The position numbers and the translations under genes were made by a program. Under the pieces are notes generated by a model, which worked only from the letters and a program-made list of their open reading frames with translations, made no database searches and was not told where the DNA came from. This document shows positions 5,719 to 11,953 of a stretch of 11,953 nucleotides of DNA, in pieces. Origin of the DNA: an uncultured bacterium (lineage in GTDB: Bacteria > Cyanobacteriota > Vampirovibrionia > Gastranaerophilales > Gastranaerophilaceae); contig USOK01000027.1 of the NCBI GenBank assembly GCA_900556295.1, forward strand, positions 1 through 11,953, given 5' to 3'. Position 1 is the first letter of the stretch; the number at the start of each line of letters is the position of its first letter.

Positions 5719-6678
5719 ATGCTAATAAGTATTTTGAATAAGATTAATGAGATAAACGAAGGATTGTTTGCAAGCTTTGACGGTGTTATCGAAAATTTTG
5801 GAATGCCGGATTGGCTATGCGATGCGATTTTAGACAGCTTTCACATTTTGCCGCTCTTGTTTATCGTATTTTTTATAATCGAATTAATCGAATTTTTCTA
5901 TTCTGAAAAAATCAATTCTTTTATGAAAAAATCCGAAAAATCAGCACCTCTAATCGGAAGTTTAGCTGCAATAATTCCTCAATGCGGATTTTCAGTAATC
6001 GCAAGTACTTTGTATATCAGAAGATTTATCACAAAAGGAACTTTAATCGGAATTTATCTTGCGACATCAGATGAGGCAATCCCTATTTTGCTTGCAAATC
6101 CAACGCATACGCACCTTGTAGTACCCATTGTAGGACTTAAACTTTTTATCGGAATTCTTGCGGGTTATTTAATCGACTTCATTTTAAAAGACAAAAAATA
6201 TATCCCGATAGTTGAAGAAGCCGACTCTGACGACGATTTGCGTTCAGACGAAGGTTGTTGTCATCACAGTGTTTCACACAGACGCAAACGAGAACTTATT
6301 TACCATCCGTTAAAACATACATTTAACATTTTCATTTTCATTTTATTAATAACAATACTTTTGAACTTCGTTTTAGCAGTTTACGTAGAACATTCCGTTT
6401 TGCACTTGTTGCTCGGCAAAGTAAAAGTCTTAGAACCGATAATCACGGCTTTTGTCGGGTTAATTCCAAACTGTGCAGTATCAATTGCATTGACAATGTT
6501 GTTAATCAAAGGTTCAATCAGTTTTGGGGCAGTAATGTCTGGACTTTTATCAAACGCCGGACTTGGAATTCTCGTATTATGCCGTCACAACGAAAACTAC
6601 AAAGACACATTGAAAATCATATCAATCTTACTTTGCATAAGCATTATATCAGGATTGATTATTCAAATTTTTGCATAA
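5719..6678 (+). CDS. ArsP_2-like putative heavy-metal exporter, inner membrane
   Basis: A 319-residue polytopic membrane protein with hydrophobic segments near 41-60, 76-100, 130-155, 201-225, 237-262, 270-290 and 297-318. It resembles the PF11449-type 'putative manganese/arsenic efflux' permeases. Two related halves can be seen: APLIGSLAAIIPQCGFSVIA (76-95) and EPIITAFVGLIPNCAVSIAL (239-258), each with a P-[QN]-C core, here PQCG (87-90) and PNCA (250-253). The central cytoplasmic loop is acidic then Cys/His-rich (C180, C181, H182, H183, H187), a possible metal sensor or acceptor. It lies 28 bp after the TolC-family gene with no terminator between, so the two probably form an operon. No Shine-Dalgarno; TAAAAT lies 6 bp before the ATG. 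The substrate is unknown; Mn, As, Co or Zn are all open. Confidence 0.78.
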   Translation: MLISILNKINEINEGLFASFDGVIENFGMPDWLCDAILDSFHILPLLFIVFFIIELIEFFYSEKINSFMKKSEKSAPLIGSLAAIIPQCGFSVIASTLYIRRFITKGTLIGIYLATSDEAIPILLANPTHTHLVVPIVGLKLFIGILAGYLIDFILKDKKYIPIVEEADSDDDLRSDEGCCHHSVSHRRKRELIYHPLKHTFNIFIFILLITILLNFVLAVYVEHSVLHLLLGKVKVLEPIITAFVGLIPNCAVSIALTMLLIKGSISFGAVMSGLLSNAGLGILVLCRHNENYKDTLKIISILLCISIISGLIIQIFA

Positions 6679-6694
6679 AACAAAATTATAAAGC

Positions 6695-7174
6695 TTATTT
6701 TCGAATACAGCATCTTTCAAGTTTACGAGCAAAACGAACGATTGGTTTTTCAATATCAGCTGTAATTGAATCTACTAAAATTGTCATACACCCCAATCTT
6801 TTACCGCACAACACGTCTGTCAATGGTCTATCTCCAACAAAACAACTCGTTTCAGGTTGAACATTATGCTCTTTCATAAATTTTTGTGCAACTTTAATAT
6901 CAGGTTTATGCGCCTCAAAAATTATCGGGAAATCCGTACAAGCACGGACTTTTTCCATATAATCAGGGTTATTGTTATTCGATACAACTCCAATGAAAAA
7001 ATCACGTCTAACATTTTCTAGCCACGTAAGAACTTCATCAGTATAAAATCCTTTTTTTGAACCCATTAAAGTACTGTCTAAATCAAACAACAAAGCCTTA
7101 ATACCCTGTGATTTCAAGTTTTCTAAATCTATTTCAAATATATTTTTCAAATCATAATCCGGTTTTAAAAACAT
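6695..7174 (-). CDS. yqeG: YqeG-family HAD-IIIA phosphatase
   Basis: A 159-residue cytoplasmic protein, full length for this small HAD family. Motif I DLDSTL (31-36) gives the nucleophile D31 and acid/base D33. Motif II is SNN (65-67), motif III lysine is K90 in HKPD, and motif IV is GDRPLTD (114-120). The C-terminal end (IEKPIVRFARKLERC) is typical of YqeG proteins; related plant and yeast members dephosphorylate phosphatidylglycerophosphate. The bacterial role is not firmly known. The start at 7174 has a good Shine-Dalgarno (AAGGA, 7181-7185, 6-nt spacing), unlike several neighbours. The gene converges on the permease gene with only 16 bp between the stops and no obvious terminator hairpin. 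Confidence 0.88.
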   Translation of the reverse strand: MFLKPDYDLKNIFEIDLENLKSQGIKALLFDLDSTLMGSKKGFYTDEVLTWLENVRRDFFIGVVSNNNNPDYMEKVRACTDFPIIFEAHKPDIKVAQKFMKEHNVQPETSCFVGDRPLTDVLCGKRLGCMTILVDSITADIEKPIVRFARKLERCCIRK

Positions 7175-7196
7175 GTTTTTTCCTTTTCTTTCATTT

Positions 7197-7220
7197 CCCT
7201 CGCCACTGCGCGGGAGAGGG
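7197..7220. repeat. GC-rich imperfect inverted repeat
   Basis: CCCTC (7197-7201) and GAGGG (7216-7220) enclose a GC-rich core with GCGCGGG. It lies 22 bp upstream of yqeG in an otherwise AT-rich window. It resembles dispersed intergenic repeats, but only one copy is visible here. Confidence 0.4.
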
Positions 7221-7289
7221 AGCAGTTATTTACAAACGATAGGGAGTATTAGAAATGCGGGTGGGGGGAAAAAATTGGATTGTTGCGTT

Positions 7290-7309
7290 GTTGGGCAAGT
7301 ATGCCCAAC
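7290..7309. repeat. Perfect palindromic repeat in the yqeG-U32 intergenic region
   Basis: GTTGGGCA-AGTA-TGCCCAAC is an 8-bp perfect inverted repeat with a 4-nt loop. It lies 82 bp beyond the stop of the U32 gene. No T run follows directly on either strand, so it is not a standard terminator. The extended form, GTAGGTTGGGC-loop-GCCCAACAA on the minus strand, resembles dispersed palindromic intergenic repeats known from several bacteria. Confidence 0.6.
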
Positions 7310-7358
7310 CTACTTTCTCTAAATAGCGACTGGTCCTTTTCAGAATAATATTTTCGCT

Positions 7359-7391
7359 TAGCTGCTTCGCTTCCTAGCTGCTTAGCTGCTT
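7359..7391. repeat. Three direct copies of TAGCTGCTT
   Basis: TAGCTGCTT occurs at 7359-7367, 7375-7383 and 7383-7391; the last two overlap by one base and the last overlaps the first base of the U32 stop codon. On the minus strand this reads as repeated AAGCAGCTA. The 216-bp gap 7175-7390 contains these copies, the two inverted repeats listed separately and a G run (7259-7268), and no gene. Confidence 0.6.
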
Positions 7392-8638
7392 TACCCCTTT
7401 ATCCCAACTGTTCTCACAAGTGCATACTTCGTATTTTTCGGACTTTGAGAGAACTTAATATAGACATCTGCATTTGTATTTCCGAGTTCCAAATCCTCTC
7501 CATCACCGTCTTTGATACCTTCCACCTTCGCAACAAATTGTTCATCAGGCGTAATGATTTCAACTTCATCGCCCAACAACATTTTGTTTTTAACTTTTAC
7601 TAAGTGGTAATCTGCAGGAATTGTGATATTTCTCTCATCAGATCTGAATTCACACAAGAAATCAGCTCCAGCTAAGCCTTTCGAAATATCATAACTATAA
7701 CTTTCGCCATTGTTATCACCTAGCGCAAACCCTGTTGTATAGCCACGATTTCCGACTTTTTGAAGTTCTAAGAAATATTTTTCCATATCAGCAGACGGAT
7801 TTTTCAAAATCTCATCAATTGCTTGACGATATGTTTTTGCAACAGCAGAAACATAATAAAGGCTCTTCGTCCTGCCTTCGACCTTGAATGAATCCACACC
7901 GGCATCAATCATTTGCGCCAACTGCTTAACTAAGCACAAATCCTTTGGACTTAAAATGTGAGAGCCTCTTCCGTCTTGATTAATTTCCAAATACTCGTTA
8001 GGGCGAGTTTCTTCAACCAAACGATAGCTCCAACGGCAAGGCTGAGAACAGTTCCCGTGGTTTGCTTTTCTCTCACCTTTTGAGAAATAATCGCTTAACA
8101 AACATCTTCCTGAAAAAGATACGCACTGCGCACCATGAATAAAACATTCAAGCTCAATATCAGGAACTTGTTTTCTAATTTCTGCAATATCAGCAATCGG
8201 CAACTCTCTTGCCAAAATACACCTTGTTGCACCTAAATCTCGCCAAAACTTAACACTTTCATAGTTTAAAGTGTTAGTCTGCGTACTTACGTGGATTGGG
8301 ACATTTGGAATATTCCTTTTTATTAGATTAAAAATTCCATAATCACTGACAATAAATGCATCCGGATTTGCATCCTTAAATCTGTCAATACATGCTTCCA
8401 ACTGTTTAATATCATTATTGAACGCAAAAATATTAATCGTTACATAAGCCTTTGCGCCAAGAGAATGAGCTAAGTCAACAGCTTGTTTAAGATTGTCCAT
8501 CGTAATAAGCGAACCTTTTCTCATAGCACGTAAAGAAAAGTCTACTACACCAAGGTAAACGGCATCTGCTCCGTATCTTACCGCATATTCTAATTTTTCC
8601 AAATTGCCCGCAGGCATCAAAAGTTCTACATCTCGCAT
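7391..8638 (-). CDS. trhP: U32-family protein, TrhP/YegQ-type tRNA hydroxylation enzyme
   Basis: A 415-residue cytoplasmic protein. The TIM-barrel-like N-terminal domain begins ELLMPAGNLEKLEYAVRYGA (5-24), with GADAVYLG at 23-30. The U32 signature ECFIHGAQCVSFSGRC is at 164-179. Four cysteines, C172, C179, C197 (GNCSQPC) and C201, are placed to hold an iron-sulfur cluster. SFKVEGRTKSLYYV (250-263) is a second conserved block, and a small beta domain follows from about 320 to the end. The length fits YegQ/TrhP or B. subtilis YrrO (TrhP2), which hydroxylate U34 of tRNAs on the way to cmo5U/mo5U, rather than the longer RlhA. Older databases call the family collagenase-like peptidase, which is misleading. 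The start ATG 8638 has no Shine-Dalgarno and lies 6 bp after a -10 hexamer. Confidence 0.88.
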   Translation of the reverse strand: MRDVELLMPAGNLEKLEYAVRYGADAVYLGVVDFSLRAMRKGSLITMDNLKQAVDLAHSLGAKAYVTINIFAFNNDIKQLEACIDRFKDANPDAFIVSDYGIFNLIKRNIPNVPIHVSTQTNTLNYESVKFWRDLGATRCILARELPIADIAEIRKQVPDIELECFIHGAQCVSFSGRCLLSDYFSKGERKANHGNCSQPCRWSYRLVEETRPNEYLEINQDGRGSHILSPKDLCLVKQLAQMIDAGVDSFKVEGRTKSLYYVSAVAKTYRQAIDEILKNPSADMEKYFLELQKVGNRGYTTGFALGDNNGESYSYDISKGLAGADFLCEFRSDERNITIPADYHLVKVKNKMLLGDEVEIITPDEQFVAKVEGIKDGDGEDLELGNTNADVYIKFSQSPKNTKYALVRTVGIKG

Positions 8639-8644
8639 AACTGT

Positions 8645-8673
8645 ATATTATCCTAAAGATTATAAATAATCAA
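8645..8673 (-). promoter_or_regulatory. Promoter of the U32/trhP gene
   Basis: TTGATT (8668-8673), a 17-bp spacer, and TAATAT (8645-8650) on the minus strand. The -10 ends 6 bp before the ATG at 8638, so the mRNA would start at the start codon. Confidence 0.6.
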
Positions 8674-8783
8674 CCGATTAGGTGATGACCAAAAACGATT
8701 AATGAATATGATAATAATGTAAAGGTTGGACTGAATTATTTCAGTATCTGCAAAAAAGTCTTACAGTTTATAGGAGAAGAAAG

Positions 8784-8918
8784 ATGCAAACAATCGAAAA
8801 TGCAACCGCAACAATTAAAGAAATCTGGGCATATCAACACCCTGTAATGCATACTTGGTTTGTTCTAAGTTCATTATCCTTATGCGCGATGTTCGCATTA
8901 TTATATTTTGTAATATAA
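8784..8918 (+). CDS. Small membrane protein, 44 residues, unknown function
   Basis: An open frame from ATG 8784 to TAA 8918 with a strong Shine-Dalgarno (AGGAG, 8772-8776, 7-nt spacing), the best in the window. The product has a polar N-terminal half (MQTIENATATIKEIWAYQH) and one hydrophobic C-terminal helix from about residue 24 to 44 (TWFVLSSLSLCAMFALLYFVI), so it should be a single-span inner-membrane protein. It ends 7 bp before the ABC permease start in the same direction, which suggests a shared transcript, although the permease may also have its own promoter inside this gene. I recognise no family. It could be a regulatory or stabilising subunit of the transporter, or independent. Confidence 0.75.
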   Translation: MQTIENATATIKEIWAYQHPVMHTWFVLSSLSLCAMFALLYFVI

Positions 8919-8919
8919 T
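8892..8919 (+). promoter_or_regulatory. Candidate internal promoter for the ABC permease
   Basis: A perfect TATAAT (8914-8919) overlaps the stop of the small membrane-protein gene and lies 6 bp before the permease ATG. A weak -35, TTCGCA (8892-8897), is 16 bp upstream. No Shine-Dalgarno precedes the permease, so a leaderless mRNA is plausible. Confidence 0.45.
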
Positions 8920-8925
8920 AGTTTT

Positions 8926-9750
8926 ATGAAGAAATTCAGAATATTTTTAGGTTATTTAACTTTAATTTTAATTGCAATAAGTATGCTTTATCCCTTTTTT
9001 GCAATGATTAATTTATCTTTTGTTGATAACAATGAAATTTTTGCCCATGCCGGCAGAATTTTTCACCCAAATCTTACTCTGAATAATTACAAAAATGTTT
9101 TCACAGAAATTCCGATTACGCTGTATTTTTTCAATAGCCTTATTGTAGCAACTATCACGACTATTGGACAAGTTATTTTTTCTGCTCTTGCCGGATATGC
9201 TTTTGCAAGACTTGATTTTAAGTACAAAAATACGTTATTTCTTTTGATTTTAATTACAATGCTAATTCCGCCACAAGTGAATATTATACCGTTATTTTTC
9301 TTGATGAGAGAATTACACCTTATAGATACTTACCAAGCTCTTATTTTACCTGCGCTATTCGGCGGATTTGGAATATTTTTAATGCGTCAATATTTTTTAG
9401 GATTACCGAAAGATTTAGAAGAATCCGCAAAAATTGACGGTTGCAATTTATTTCAAACATTTTTTAAAATTGCATTACCATTGGCTCTTCCTACAGTTGC
9501 AACTCTTGCAATTTTCACATTTGTAACCACTTGGAACAGTTTTATGTGGCCGTTAATAGTTACAAATTCAGAGAGCATGCGTACTCTACCGGTTGGACTT
9601 GCAATATATAAAGGAAGTTTTAGAGAACTAACCCTTTGGGGCAATCTTCTTGCTTGTTCAGTAATCTGTACAGTTCCTGTAATCGGAGTTTTTTTATTGG
9701 GTAAAAAATATTTTATATCAGATATCTTGCAAGGCGGAGTTAAAGAATAA
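8926..9750 (+). CDS. Carbohydrate ABC transporter permease, MalG/UgpE family
   Basis: A 274-residue inner-membrane protein of normal length for the family, with six predicted helices (about 8-30, 68-92, 104-126, 137-158, 187-208, 240-258). The EAA loop that docks on the ATPase is clear: EESAKIDGCNLFQTFFKIALP (165-185), with the conserved G172 and the L-P at 184-185. ARLDFKYK (94-101) and IPPQVNIIPLFFL (114-126) are also characteristic. MalG-type permeases pair with a MalF-type permease, a binding protein and an MsmX/MalK ATPase; none of these is next to it here. The only same-strand neighbour is the 44-residue membrane protein 7 bp upstream. The substrate is probably an oligosaccharide, polyol or glycerol-phosphate. 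The gene converges on the CorC-like gene with an 11-bp gap. Confidence 0.92.
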   Translation: MKKFRIFLGYLTLILIAISMLYPFFAMINLSFVDNNEIFAHAGRIFHPNLTLNNYKNVFTEIPITLYFFNSLIVATITTIGQVIFSALAGYAFARLDFKYKNTLFLLILITMLIPPQVNIIPLFFLMRELHLIDTYQALILPALFGGFGIFLMRQYFLGLPKDLEESAKIDGCNLFQTFFKIALPLALPTVATLAIFTFVTTWNSFMWPLIVTNSESMRTLPVGLAIYKGSFRELTLWGNLLACSVICTVPVIGVFLLGKKYFISDILQGGVKE

Positions 9751-9761
9751 ATTTGACTTAT

Positions 9762-11126
9762 CTACACTTCCTCTTCGTGCTTTTCTTCGTTCTTTTGAAG
9801 ATCATCGTGTTTAATAATTTCAAGTTTCGTTATTCTCGCGCCATCAACTTCTTTTACCACAAATGTTAAATTATTGAACTCTGCAGTATCATTTACCTCT
9901 GCAATTCTGCCTAATAGTTTAACAACAAGCCCACCGATTGTATCAATATCATCATCATCTATTTCTTTTTCGTTAATTCCGAAGAACTCTGCAAACTCAT
10001 CCAATCTCATCATTGAATTTGCGATATAAGTATTTGGAGCTACTTCTTTTACTTCATCGGTTTCTTCTTCTTCAACATCAAATTCATCTTGAACATCTCC
10101 AAATATTTCTTCAATAACATCTTCCAATGTTACAAGTCCTGATGTTCCGCCAAATTCATCTACTACAATTGCCATTTGTCCTTTACGTTTTTTGAATTCT
10201 AAAACCAAATTATCCATCGTAATTGTTTCTGGAACAAGCAAAACTTCCCTAAGAATTTTTGAAATTGGACAAACTTCATCTTTTACAGACAAAGAATATA
10301 AGTCTTTTACATGTACCAAGCCAATAATATGATCAATGTCATCTTCATATACAGGATATCTTGTATATTGATTTTCTTCGGCAAGTTTATTCAATTCTTC
10401 TAACGGCATGTCAACTGGAATACAAACCATATCCGTTCTAGGTACCATAACCTGTTTTGCAGTAAGGTCTGAAAATTTGAATACATTGTGAAGCATATCT
10501 TTTTCTGTTTCGTTCAAAACACCACCGTCATAACTTGCATTAACAAGCATGTCAAGTTCTTCTGTAGAATGTACCAGAGAACCTTTATGAGAATGAGGAA
10601 TATGCAAAATTTTTAAAACAAGATTTCCAAACCCATTCAACAACCAAATAAACGGATTAAAGAAAAATGTAAGGACTTGCATTGGTCTTGCAACTAACAA
10701 AGCTGTCTTTTCAGTATATTCCAGAGCAATTGATTTTGGAATAAGTTCTCCTAATACAACATGGAAAAACGTAATTAAGGCAAATGCGACTGATGCTGAT
10801 ACAGAATGAGTTGCAATATTTTTGCTTATTCCAGGCAGGAATACAAATATCGGTTCTATTATATGCGCTAAAGTACTTTCACCAACCCAACCTAAACCAA
10901 GGCTTGATATTGTAACACCAAGTTGAACAGAAGCAATAAATTTGTCTAAATCCTTTAGAGCTTCAAGTGCAATTTTAGCATTAAAATCGCCATCGTTCAC
11001 AAGCTGTTCAATCCTTGTTTTTCGGACTTTTACCATAGCAAATTCTGATGCCACAAAAAAGCCGTTTGAAAACAGCAAAAATGCAATAATTAGTAAATTA
11101 AATATTGTATTAACGGAATCTTCCAT
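9762..11126 (-). CDS. CorC/HlyC (CNNM)-family membrane protein with CBS pair
   Basis: A 454-residue protein with standard architecture. A DUF21/CNNM membrane domain (1-185) holds four hydrophobic segments and the conserved SNGFFVASEFAMVKVRKTR (20-38) and GELIPKS (126-132). A CBS pair follows at about 222-280 (VMVPRTDM at 227-234) and 286-345 (VVDEFGGTSGLVTLEDVIEE at 321-340). A CorC_HlyC domain is at 360-440 (MRLDEFAEFFG, DIDTIGGLV), and the tail is acidic. Members of this family bind nucleotides in the CBS pair and export Mg2+ or other divalent cations (MpfA, YhdP, CNNM); 'hemolysin' is a historical label. The start at 11126 has AAGGAT (11138-11143) 11 bp upstream and a good promoter at 11158-11186, giving a short leader. 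Confidence 0.93.
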   Translation of the reverse strand: MEDSVNTIFNLLIIAFLLFSNGFFVASEFAMVKVRKTRIEQLVNDGDFNAKIALEALKDLDKFIASVQLGVTISSLGLGWVGESTLAHIIEPIFVFLPGISKNIATHSVSASVAFALITFFHVVLGELIPKSIALEYTEKTALLVARPMQVLTFFFNPFIWLLNGFGNLVLKILHIPHSHKGSLVHSTEELDMLVNASYDGGVLNETEKDMLHNVFKFSDLTAKQVMVPRTDMVCIPVDMPLEELNKLAEENQYTRYPVYEDDIDHIIGLVHVKDLYSLSVKDEVCPISKILREVLLVPETITMDNLVLEFKKRKGQMAIVVDEFGGTSGLVTLEDVIEEIFGDVQDEFDVEEEETDEVKEVAPNTYIANSMMRLDEFAEFFGINEKEIDDDDIDTIGGLVVKLLGRIAEVNDTAEFNNLTFVVKEVDGARITKLEIIKHDDLQKNEEKHEEEV

Positions 11127-11157
11127 TTTATATAATTATCCTTCTATGTTTTTCGTT

Positions 11158-11186
11158 ATTATAGCCTTTTTTATAAAAAAATGCAA
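11158..11186 (-). promoter_or_regulatory. Promoter of the CorC-like gene
   Basis: TTGCAT (11181-11186), a 17-bp spacer and a perfect TATAAT (11158-11163) on the minus strand. The predicted leader is about 25 nt and includes the Shine-Dalgarno. The -35 begins 2 bp after the stop of the upstream metallophosphoesterase gene, so the CorC-like gene has its own promoter. Confidence 0.75.
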
Positions 11187-11188
11187 AC

Positions 11189-11953
11189 TTAATTTTCGTG
11201 CACTTCTTTAAGTTCAGTATAAATCATTGGAGAAAACCCTTTTGTAGTAACAATATTTATTACTTTGTATTCCGGAGTTTCGCCAATTAATGTTGGAGAT
11301 GTAATATGATAAACTCCATTGCGCATAACTTCGCCATTTATATGCAAATGACCGGCTATTATAGAAATTACGTTGTCGTGCTTGTCTATAATATCAAGAT
11401 AGCTTTCTCTTTTGTAAACCGCATGTGATGGAATTTCTTTAGAAGTCACAACAGGGAAATGTTGAAATATAACAACAGGCTCATTTTTGTATTTTGTAAG
11501 CTGTTTGTCTAACCATTTTAAAGAATTTTCTTTATAATAACCATTAGACCCAGGAATAACCTCTTTAGCTCCATCCATTACTATGAACACAAAACCGTTC
11601 TTTTTAAAAACGTAGTTCGGAGTTTTGTACTTATAAAAACAATTATTTGCTTTCACTACTTCAAGATAATGCTTTTTTGAAAGCCCATTATTTTTGAATA
11701 CATCATGATTTCCGATTACAAGATAATAAGGAACTTTCAGTTTATTAATTGTTTTTACAAAATCAGGCAAATATTCCTCTTTTGGAGAATCAATATTATC
11801 ACCTGTAAAAACGACGAAAGCAATATCTTTTTCATCATTTATATTCTGAACAGCATTTTGCAAAGTTTCTGTTCTGTATTTATCTCCAGCAATATAATGG
11901 CTGTCAGTCACTTGAACAAATTTTATTGAATTTGCACTGGCAATCGTTTGAAC
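11189..11953 (-). CDS. Exported calcineurin-like metallophosphoesterase (partial, N-terminus outside the window)
   Basis: The frame is open to the window edge; 254 codons are visible. A GTG at 11911 could be read as a start, but that would begin inside the first metal motif strand. The codons before it (IASANSIKFVQVTDSHY) continue the fold and look like the end of a signal peptide cut near ASA. The true start therefore lies beyond 11953. Metal-binding motifs, counted from that GTG, are DSH (3-5), GDN (37-39), GNHD (67-70), H151 in QHFP and GHLH (187-190), the full set for a two-metal phosphoesterase. The CpdA/Icc-like order suggests a phosphodiesterase or phosphatase acting on small molecules, probably in the periplasm. 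The substrate cannot be named. The CorC-like gene follows after 62 bp. Confidence 0.88.
   Translation of the reverse strand, partial: VQTIASANSIKFVQVTDSHYIAGDKYRTETLQNAVQNINDEKDIAFVVFTGDNIDSPKEEYLPDFVKTINKLKVPYYLVIGNHDVFKNNGLSKKHYLEVVKANNCFYKYKTPNYVFKKNGFVFIVMDGAKEVIPGSNGYYKENSLKWLDKQLTKYKNEPVVIFQHFPVVTSKEIPSHAVYKRESYLDIIDKHDNVISIIAGHLHINGEVMRNGVYHITSPTLIGETPEYKVINIVTTKGFSPMIYTELKEVHEN

Noticed and set aside
6579..6860. 93-codon plus-strand frame bridging the permease and yqeG ends
   Set aside because: It overlaps two well-supported genes in other frames and has no family pattern.
7290..7309. Rho-independent terminator of the U32 gene
   Set aside because: The hairpin is strong but no T run follows directly on the minus strand; the nearest T-rich stretch is about 17 nt further on.
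11909..11911. GTG at 11911 as the true start of the metallophosphoesterase
   Set aside because: The frame stays open to the window edge and the preceding codons fit the end of a signal peptide and the first beta-strand.

Overview
This is an AT-rich bacterial window. It combines ordinary chromosomal genes with one end of a Mu-type transposable element. A TolC-family outer-membrane protein shows that the host has two membranes. The low GC content, the gene families and the promoter style would fit an uncultured gut bacterium, for example the non-photosynthetic cyanobacterial sister group Vampirovibrionia (Gastranaerophilales). That placement is a guess from general character; no marker gene here settles it.

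Positions 1-2599 are the end of a Mu-like element on the minus strand. A MuA-type DDE transposase is followed 3 bp later by a MuB-type ATPase that runs off the window. Behind the transposase lies a 400-bp non-coding end with repeated 24-bp sites, and a probable terminus at 2599 that begins TGT when read inward. Immediately beyond it, 2600-2736 encodes the first 45 residues of an Ogt-type DNA alkyltransferase. The element has therefore apparently cut the host ogt gene in two.

Positions 2752-4110 hold a tRNA with anticodon CAU and its terminator (minus), a sugar-nucleotide pyrophosphorylase (minus), then a divergent tRNA-Lys(CUU) with promoter and terminator. Positions 4191-6678 are a two-gene plus-strand unit: a TolC-family channel with a histidine-rich tail and an ArsP_2-like ten-helix-family permease, probably a metal efflux pair. 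Convergent to it are a YqeG-type HAD phosphatase, a 216-bp gap rich in short repeats, and a U32/TrhP-type protein (all minus). Next come a 44-residue membrane protein and a MalG-type sugar ABC permease (plus), a CorC/HlyC-type CBS membrane protein (minus), and the C-terminal part of an exported metallophosphoesterase (minus, cut by the window edge).

Two themes stand out. The first is the ogt gene split by the Mu-like element, with a readable end structure. The second is translation initiation: six host genes lack a Shine-Dalgarno sequence but have a Pribnow-like hexamer 6-7 bp before the ATG. This suggests leaderless mRNAs. The mobile ATPase gene, yqeG, the small membrane protein gene and the CorC-like gene have recognisable Shine-Dalgarno sequences.
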